From assembly GCA_007123785.1 (NCBI GenBank), contig SLGL01000340.1, forward strand, positions 1-11,758: a DNA stretch of 11,758 nt. The letters run 5' to 3'. Positions 6,941 to 11,758 of the stretch are shown one piece after another (the first letter of the stretch is position 1; each line of letters opens with the position of its first letter). A program made the translations under genes and the position numbers. This DNA comes from Balneolaceae bacterium (GTDB taxonomy: Bacteria; Bacteroidota; Rhodothermia; Balneolales; Balneolaceae). The notes under the pieces are model-generated. The model was not told where the DNA came from. It did no database searches and worked only from the letters and a program-made list of their open reading frames with translations.

Positions 6941-8298
6941 GACATCTCATTGGCAAACATATCGTGGTTGCCGGAGCCGCCCGGAGCGGAGTGGCCGTGG
7001 CACGTTTACTGAAACGCAACGGAGCGGTTCCGTTTGTATCCGATTTCGGTTCTATACCTGAAGAAAGCAAAAAACTGCTCTCTTCCGAAGAGATCGGCTT
7101 TGAGGAAAATCAACATTCGGAGAGTGCGATGAACGGGGAATTTCTTGTACTCAGCCCCGGTGTTCCGTCAGATTCATCCATCGCAAAAAATTATATGGAA
7201 AGCGGCCGTGAGCTGTTTTCCGAAGTAGAAGTGGCAAGCTGGTTTAATCGCTCGCCCATCGTTGCCGTTACCGGTAGCAATGGAAAAACATCTGTGGTAA
7301 GCTGGCTGGCTCATACCTGGAAACTGGCCGGAAAAGAGTACTTCCTGGCAGGAAATATTGGTACAGCATTTTCAGACCATGCAGAGAATTCATCCCCGGA
7401 TCAGTCGGCCCTGCTCGAAATCAGCAGTTTTCAGCTCGATCATATCGACACTTTCCATCCATATACCGGTATCATTTTGAACATTACCCCGGATCATCTC
7501 GATCGATATCATCAGAATTTTAATCTCTATGCAGCATCCAAACTCAACCTAACTAAAAATCAGACCGCATCAGACTGGTTCATCTATAATTTTGATGATC
7601 CCATTCTTTCTGCCCATGCAGAACATCTTGCCGAGGGAGAAAACACACCTCAATTGCTTGCTTTTTCAAGTGAAAGTGAAGTCTCTAACGGTGCATTTGT
7701 GCGAAATGGTAATCTGATTTTAAAAATCAACAATGAGGAAGAACAGCTTATGCAGATCGGAGAAATTGGATTAACAGGACGGCACAATCTCCAAAACGGT
7801 ATGGCTACAGCACTTGCAGCTCGCGCTTCGGAGATCAAAAATGAGTATATCCGTGAAAGCCTGAAAACCTTTGAAGGTGTTGCCCATCGTCTTGAATTTG
7901 TGAGAAACTATGAAGGTGTAAGGTACATCAACGACAGCAAAGCAACCAATGTGAATGCGGTCTGGTATGCGCTTGGCAGTTATAACACCCCAATGGTCCT
8001 GATTATGGGCGGACGTGACAAGGGGAACGATTACTCCAAACTCGAACAGCGTATCCGCGAAAATGTTCACACAATCATAGCCATTGGCGAAGCGAGACCA
8101 TTGATCAGGCAGCAGCTTGAAGGCGTTGTTCCAAACATGATTGAAGCGGAAAGTCTGAAAGAAGCCGTAAAAAAAGCCCGGAATAGTGCCAAACGGGGTG
8201 AAATTGTATTGCTGAGCCCCGCCTGTTCCTCGTTTGATATGTTTGAAAATTTTGAACATCGTGGCAATGAGTTCAAGCAGGTCGTTCTCGATTTGTGA
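6937..8298 (+). CDS. murD: UDP-N-acetylmuramoyl-L-alanine--D-glutamate ligase MurD
   Basis: MurD adds D-glutamate to UDP-MurNAc-L-Ala with ATP in the cytoplasm. The 453-residue protein has an N-terminal nucleotide-sugar-binding fold (VVAGAARSGVA at 10-20) and the ATP loop GSNGKT at 113-118. EISSFQLD is at 161-168, NITPDHLDR at 182-190 with Lys202 in YAASKLNL as the likely carbamylated lysine, NDSKATN at 332-338 and GGRDKG at 358-363. It ends with the family C-terminal block LLSPACSSFDMFENFEHRG at 425-443. The start overlaps the mraY stop by 4 nt (ATGA) with no visible Shine-Dalgarno, so coupling is likely. Its TGA stop is the first triplet of a TGAGTAG heptamer that is then repeated, and a 119-bp gap follows, unlike every other junction in the cluster. 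Confidence 0.97.
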   Translation: MRHLIGKHIVVAGAARSGVAVARLLKRNGAVPFVSDFGSIPEESKKLLSSEEIGFEENQHSESAMNGEFLVLSPGVPSDSSIAKNYMESGRELFSEVEVASWFNRSPIVAVTGSNGKTSVVSWLAHTWKLAGKEYFLAGNIGTAFSDHAENSSPDQSALLEISSFQLDHIDTFHPYTGIILNITPDHLDRYHQNFNLYAASKLNLTKNQTASDWFIYNFDDPILSAHAEHLAEGENTPQLLAFSSESEVSNGAFVRNGNLILKINNEEEQLMQIGEIGLTGRHNLQNGMATALAARASEIKNEYIRESLKTFEGVAHRLEFVRNYEGVRYINDSKATNVNAVWYALGSYNTPMVLIMGGRDKGNDYSKLEQRIRENVHTIIAIGEARPLIRQQLEGVVPNMIEAESLKEAVKKARNSAKRGEIVLLSPACSSFDMFENFEHRGNEFKQVVLDL

Positions 8299-8310
8299 GT
8301 AGTGAGTAGT
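8295..8310 (+). repeat. Tandem heptamer GTGAGTA x2.3
   Basis: GTGAGTAGTGAGTAGT is a 7-bp unit repeated just over twice. It starts on the last bases of murD and includes its TGA stop. With the repeats at 8378-8415 it brackets the murD-ftsW gap; the two ends are very imperfect complements of each other. Confidence 0.7.
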
Positions 8311-8417
8311 ATATCTGAAAATATATTGAAAATAAAAGGCACAAACGGGTTTAGTCTCAGGAAGACAACTTACAGCCAATAACTAATAACTAATTGATAA
8401 ATAACTAATAACTAAAC
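8299..8417. other. Non-coding spacer between murD and ftsW
   Basis: This is the only sizeable gap inside the cluster. It contains heptamer repeats at both ends and a unique AT-rich middle with no recognisable gene, terminator or convincing promoter. Stops occur in all three + frames. It may be an inserted repeat element, which is inference. Confidence 0.7.
8378..8415 (+). repeat. Duplicated heptamer block (AATAACT)2AA, 22-bp period
   Basis: The 16-mer AATAACTAATAACTAA occurs at 8378-8393 and again, exactly, at 8400-8415, separated by TTGATA. Each copy is itself a 7-bp unit AATAACT repeated twice. Each copy carries TAA in all three + frames, so read-through from murD would stop here. The second copy ends 2 nt before the TTG start of ftsW, where a ribosome binding site would be expected. 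Confidence 0.9.
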
Positions 8418-9611
8418 TTGTACTACACCACACCAAATAGCAAAGTAGGTTCCATTTTTGGCACTACGCAGGATGAGCTGGAAGTTCCCAAAAAGGGAAG
8501 TGACCAATTTCTGTTCGTCACCATCATTATGCTAATGGTATTTGGATCGCTGGCTGTTTTCTCTTCAATTGCCTTCTTTGCCCAAACTCATGGCACCACT
8601 GCTGGCACGCTCGTGACCAGCCATATCCTTAAAATGGGTATTGCATTTTTGGTGATGGTCTTTTTCTCCAAAGTAAATTACAGTGTTTTGGCACGCTTCA
8701 GCCGGCTGGCGATGATACTGAGCTGGATTCTTTTGATCGCTGTTATTTTCTATGGTGAGTTTCAATTCGGTGCTCGAAGGTCTCTGTCTGTTGGAATTAT
8801 TTCATTTCAGCCGTCTTCGTTTGCCGCCATTTCACTGATAATTCACGTGGCTGTCCTTCTTCATGAAAAACAAGAATATATTAAAGACTTAAAGCGGGCA
8901 TTTCTGCCTATTCTATTCTGGATTACAATCACCTGTTCCCTGATCGCCGTCGAGGATTTTAGCAGTGCAGCCGTATTGATGAGCATCTGCCTGCTGATGA
9001 TGTTTGTGGGTCGTATCAGTGCTCCTCAGCTTTTTGGGCTTATTCTAATAGGTCTGATTGGTGGTGCTTCTTTTGTGATGACATCCGAGCAGCGCCAAAG
9101 CCGGATTACACAATATGTAGCTCAGGTTACGGAATTGAATAACTCCCGGTTTGAATCGACCAGCGGATATCAGGCTCAGCAGGCACATATTGCCATTGCA
9201 CAGGGCCAGCTTTTTGGAGTTGGGGTTGGTAAAAGTACTCAGCGCGATTTTCTTCCGGCACCCTATAACGATTTTATTTTTGCCATCATTGCCGAAGAGT
9301 ATGGGCTGATCGGCTCAGCCGCTGTTATTTTCCTTTTCACCCTGATTTTATATCGCGGTATTGCCGTGGTTGCCCGTCTCGCGCCCGATGTACTCGGCAC
9401 TTTGATGGCCCTGGGTGCTACACTCATGATCACACTCTACGGTTTTGTAAACGCAGCTGTGGCCACCGGCCTGTTTCCGGTAACCGGCTTGCCGATGCCG
9501 TTTATAAGCTATGGCGGTACGAGCATGCTTTTTGCCGGTATGATGATGGGCATTCTGCTGAATATTTCGAAATACAATTATAACCCGAAGGAACGATTTT
9601 ATAACGGATGA
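8418..9611 (+). CDS. ftsW: SEDS-family peptidoglycan glycosyltransferase FtsW
   Basis: FtsW polymerises lipid II into glycan strands at the septum in partnership with FtsI. The 397-residue product has about ten membrane segments. Conserved parts are GVGVGKSTQRDFLPAPYNDFIFA at about 267-289 with the family Asp at D285, IIAEEYGLIGS at 290-300, and GLFPVTGLPMPFISYGGTSM at 351-370. The first periplasmic-side motif is odd: GARRSLSVG at 118-126 lacks the usual Trp after GAxR, and QPSSFAA at 131-137 replaces the usual QPSEFAK. The start is taken as TTG 8418: an in-frame TAA lies at 8409-8411, no ATG occurs before Met38 inside the first membrane helix, and no Shine-Dalgarno is seen because the heptamer repeats occupy that place. 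The stop overlaps murG by 4 nt. The family call is firm; the start is uncertain. Confidence 0.93.
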   Translation: MYYTTPNSKVGSIFGTTQDELEVPKKGSDQFLFVTIIMLMVFGSLAVFSSIAFFAQTHGTTAGTLVTSHILKMGIAFLVMVFFSKVNYSVLARFSRLAMILSWILLIAVIFYGEFQFGARRSLSVGIISFQPSSFAAISLIIHVAVLLHEKQEYIKDLKRAFLPILFWITITCSLIAVEDFSSAAVLMSICLLMMFVGRISAPQLFGLILIGLIGGASFVMTSEQRQSRITQYVAQVTELNNSRFESTSGYQAQQAHIAIAQGQLFGVGVGKSTQRDFLPAPYNDFIFAIIAEEYGLIGSAAVIFLFTLILYRGIAVVARLAPDVLGTLMALGATLMITLYGFVNAAVATGLFPVTGLPMPFISYGGTSMLFAGMMMGILLNISKYNYNPKERFYNG

Positions 9612-10777
9612 CCGCAGCCGCAACAAAGAACATATCATCTACAGACACCCTCACCGCCGCCATGAATCCTTCAAGGGTTCTCATGGCGGCCGGTGGAACG
9701 GGTGGTCATGTATACCCGGCTATCGCCATTGCTGATGAATTTGTGGCGCACAATCCGAAAATAAATCTGCTTTTTGTGGGTACCCGAGATCGCATGGAGT
9801 GGGAAACGGTGCCCAAACATGGCTATAAAATTAGAAGTATCTGGATCAGCGGTTTGCACCGGCGGCTCACCATCCAGAATCTGCTTTTTCCGCTGAAACT
9901 GCTTGTCAGCATCATTCAAAGCTTTTTCATACTCAGGTCTTTCAGGCCCGATCTTGTAATTGCTTGCGGCGGATTTGCTTCCGGCCCCATCGGATGGATG
10001 GCTGTAAAATTGGGTATCCCGCTGATACTCCAGGAACAGAACAGTTTTCCCGGAGTAACCAACCGGATGCTCGGCAAGCATGCCTCACTCATTTTTACCG
10101 CTTTTGATGATGCCAAAACCCACTTCCCGATAGATAAAGTACGGCTGACCGGAAATCCCGTTCGGAGTACACTTCAGAAAACCGATCGCCCGGCTGCGCT
10201 GAAAATTTTTGGCTTTTCAGACGACAAACCAGTTCTACTGGTTTTGGGAGGAAGCGGAGGGGCAAGGGCTATTAACGAGCGGATGGTTTTGGCACTGGAT
10301 GAACTGCACAACGTAATGAACCTCCAACTGATCTGGCAGTGCGGTGAAAGTTATTACGACGGACTCATCCGAAGAATCAAAACAAAAAACTATCCGAATC
10401 TGCGACTGGTAAAATTTATTGATGATATGCCCCCGGCCTACGGTGCTGCAGATCTGGTGGTAACACGCGCAGGCGCCGGAACGTGCAGCGAACTGATGAA
10501 TATCGGGCAGCCGGCAATCCTGATTCCATCGCCCAATGTTGCCGGAAATCACCAGGAAAAAAATGCCCGATCACTCACCAGTACGGGAGCAGCCATATTA
10601 TTGAAAGAAGAAAACCTTGCCGACGAGTTTATACCAAATATCAACAATTTGATTTTTGATTCTGAACGGCTTGATGCGATGTCTGAAGCGATGTTGAATC
10701 TCGCCAAACCAGATGCCGCCGTACAGATCATCCGTGAAATTTTAACCTATGTGAAGCAACATCAAAATGAGCAGTAA
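9608..10777 (+). CDS. murG: UDP-N-acetylglucosamine--N-acetylmuramyl-(pentapeptide) pyrophosphoryl-undecaprenol N-acetylglucosamine transferase MurG
   Basis: MurG transfers GlcNAc from UDP-GlcNAc to lipid I on the cytoplasmic membrane face, producing lipid II. The 389-residue protein has the two-domain GT-B fold with the glycine-rich loops: GGTGGH at 29-34, GGFASGP at 121-127 and GGSGGA at 214-219. QEQN is at 142-145, TGNPVR at 181-186, and the UDP-GlcNAc site is RAGAGTCSEL at 287-296 with Glu295 plus HQEKNA at 315-320. The first 20 residues (Ala/Thr/Ser-rich) precede the usual family start. The chosen ATG makes a 4-nt ATGA overlap with ftsW, while ATG 9662 (MNPSRVLMAAGG) would give a more typical N-terminus but has no ribosome binding site. 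The end overlaps murC by 11 nt. Confidence 0.96.
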   Translation: MTAAATKNISSTDTLTAAMNPSRVLMAAGGTGGHVYPAIAIADEFVAHNPKINLLFVGTRDRMEWETVPKHGYKIRSIWISGLHRRLTIQNLLFPLKLLVSIIQSFFILRSFRPDLVIACGGFASGPIGWMAVKLGIPLILQEQNSFPGVTNRMLGKHASLIFTAFDDAKTHFPIDKVRLTGNPVRSTLQKTDRPAALKIFGFSDDKPVLLVLGGSGGARAINERMVLALDELHNVMNLQLIWQCGESYYDGLIRRIKTKNYPNLRLVKFIDDMPPAYGAADLVVTRAGAGTCSELMNIGQPAILIPSPNVAGNHQEKNARSLTSTGAAILLKEENLADEFIPNINNLIFDSERLDAMSEAMLNLAKPDAAVQIIREILTYVKQHQNEQ

Positions 10778-11758
10778 AAAAATTCAAACACAACCCGTAT
10801 TCGGACGTACCCGCCACATTCACATGGTGGGTATCGGGGGGATTGGCATGAGCGGAATGGCCGAAATTCTTCTGCTTCGCGGGTACAAAGTATCCGGTTC
10901 CGACCAGAGTGAATCGGAAACCACCCACCGGCTCAAAAAACTGGGCGCCACTATTTATAAAGATCACAGCCCGGAAAATATTGAAGGAGCCGATGTTGTG
11001 GTATACACCAGTGCGGTAAAAGCGAAAGAAAATGAAGAAACCCGTGAAGCGATGTCCCGGAATATTCCCGTCATCAAGCGATCGGAGATGCTCGCAGAGC
11101 TGATGCGGATGAAATATGGAATCGGGATTGCAGGCACACACGGGAAAACCACTACAACAACTATGACCGGTCATGTGGTTCAGGATGGCAGTTTCGACCC
11201 TACTATTATTGTGGGAGGCCGGGTTCACAGTTTCGACAAAACCAACGCTGTGGTAGGCACGGGCGATATCATCATCGTAGAAGCCGATGAATACGACCGT
11301 ACATTCCTGCGACTCTCCCCTTCACTTGTAGTAATAACCAACATCGAAGCGGAACACCTTGACATCTACAAAGATATAGACGATGTGAAAGATGCCTTTG
11401 TGGAATTTGCCAACAAGGTGCCTTTTTATGGCGCCGTGGTGGTTTGCCTGGACAACCCCGAGGTGAGAAGTATACTTCCGAAAATTAAAAAGCGTACCAT
11501 CAGTTACGGTTACAATCCGCAGGCACAGGTACGGGCTGTGAATATTTCTCAAAATACCTTTTTCAGCAAATTTACTGTGCTCTTTGGCGAAGAATCTCTC
11601 GGAGAGATTGAACTGAATGCACCGGGTGATCACAATGTCAAAAATGCACTGGCTTCTGTTGCAGTCGGGCTTGAACTGGGAATTCCGTTTGACAAGATTA
11701 AATCGGGTCTTGAACGCTTTGAAGGTGTATTCCGCCGGTTTCAACATAAGCTCAATAC
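10767..11758 (+). CDS. murC: UDP-N-acetylmuramate--L-alanine ligase MurC (partial, 3' end beyond window)
   Basis: MurC adds L-alanine to UDP-MurNAc with ATP, the first step of stem-peptide synthesis. The frame is open from ATG 10767 to the right edge (330 codons plus 2 nt); the family is about 450-490 residues, so roughly the C-terminal quarter to third is missing. Motifs: N-terminal dinucleotide-like loop GIGGIGMSG at 22-30, ATP loop GTHGKTTTT at 123-131, EADEYDRTFL at 172-181, NIEAEHLD at 192-199, GDHNVKNALA at 287-296 and GVFRRFQ at 320-326. The start overlaps murG by 11 nt; a weak GAAG lies upstream. An alternative in-frame ATG at residue 20 would remove family-typical sequence before the glycine loop. 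There is no frameshift or internal stop. Confidence 0.96.
   Translation, partial: MSSKKIQTQPVFGRTRHIHMVGIGGIGMSGMAEILLLRGYKVSGSDQSESETTHRLKKLGATIYKDHSPENIEGADVVVYTSAVKAKENEETREAMSRNIPVIKRSEMLAELMRMKYGIGIAGTHGKTTTTTMTGHVVQDGSFDPTIIVGGRVHSFDKTNAVVGTGDIIIVEADEYDRTFLRLSPSLVVITNIEAEHLDIYKDIDDVKDAFVEFANKVPFYGAVVVCLDNPEVRSILPKIKKRTISYGYNPQAQVRAVNISQNTFFSKFTVLFGEESLGEIELNAPGDHNVKNALASVAVGLELGIPFDKIKSGLERFEGVFRRFQHKLN

Noticed and set aside
8290..8330. Promoter for ftsW (TTTG at 8292-8295 with TATATTGA at 8322-8329)
   Set aside because: The spacing of 26 bp is too wide for a -33/-7 pair and no sigma70 -35 is in place, so no internal promoter is claimed.
7771..8379. 202-codon minus-strand frame opposite murD
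   Set aside because: It lies antisense to conserved MurD sequence and resembles no family I know; open antisense frames are expected opposite well-conserved coding sequence.
11322..11747. 141-codon minus-strand frame opposite murC
   Set aside because: The + strand frame encodes unmistakable MurC motifs through the whole interval; the antisense frame has no recognisable features.
338..11758. A novel defence, mobile or biosynthetic system
   Set aside because: All ten genes are recognised members of the standard division and wall cluster with no inserted foreign gene.

Overview
The window is the front two-thirds of a division and cell wall (dcw) cluster, read entirely on the + strand. In order it holds mraZ, rsmH (mraW), ftsL, ftsI, murE, mraY, murD, ftsW, murG and the first ~330 codons of murC, which runs off the right edge. 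All ten genes are recognised from family motifs and gene order. I see no tRNA, rRNA, CRISPR array, insertion sequence or phage gene.

Organism: a Gram-negative, diaminopimelate-type bacterium of the Bacteroidota/Rhodothermota/Balneolota group is the best guess, with Balneolota favoured. Reasons: murF is missing between murE and mraY, a common arrangement in that group; FtsI carries C-terminal PASTA domains; MurE has the DNPR motif of meso-diaminopimelate ligases; base composition is moderate (mid-40s % GC by eye, not computed). The phylum is inference.

Layout: bases 1-337 are an AT-rich control region. It holds a good promoter (TTGACA, 18 bp, TACATT) whose -10 end and start site are overlaid by three GTGGG units at exactly 10-bp spacing, the expected pattern of an MraZ operator. 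A second, inverted pair of the same units lies about 150 bp upstream. From 338 to the right edge the genes are packed tightly: 1-nt overlaps at rsmH/ftsL, ftsI/murE and murE/mraY, 4-nt ATGA overlaps at mraY/murD and ftsW/murG, an 11-nt overlap at murG/murC and short junctions elsewhere. The one exception is a 119-bp gap between murD and ftsW, filled with heptamer repeats and followed by a TTG-started ftsW.

How the genes work together: MurC, MurD and MurE add the first three residues of the stem peptide to UDP-MurNAc (MurF must be encoded elsewhere). MraY makes lipid I, MurG makes lipid II, and FtsW with FtsI polymerises and crosslinks septal peptidoglycan; FtsL is part of the FtsQLB-type activator of that pair. 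RsmH methylates 16S rRNA, and MraZ represses the operon.

No novel system is evident. The most interesting points are the duplicated, inverted MraZ-like operator, the heptamer element that breaks the operon before ftsW, and unusual residues in the normally conserved GARRW/QPSE motifs of FtsW.
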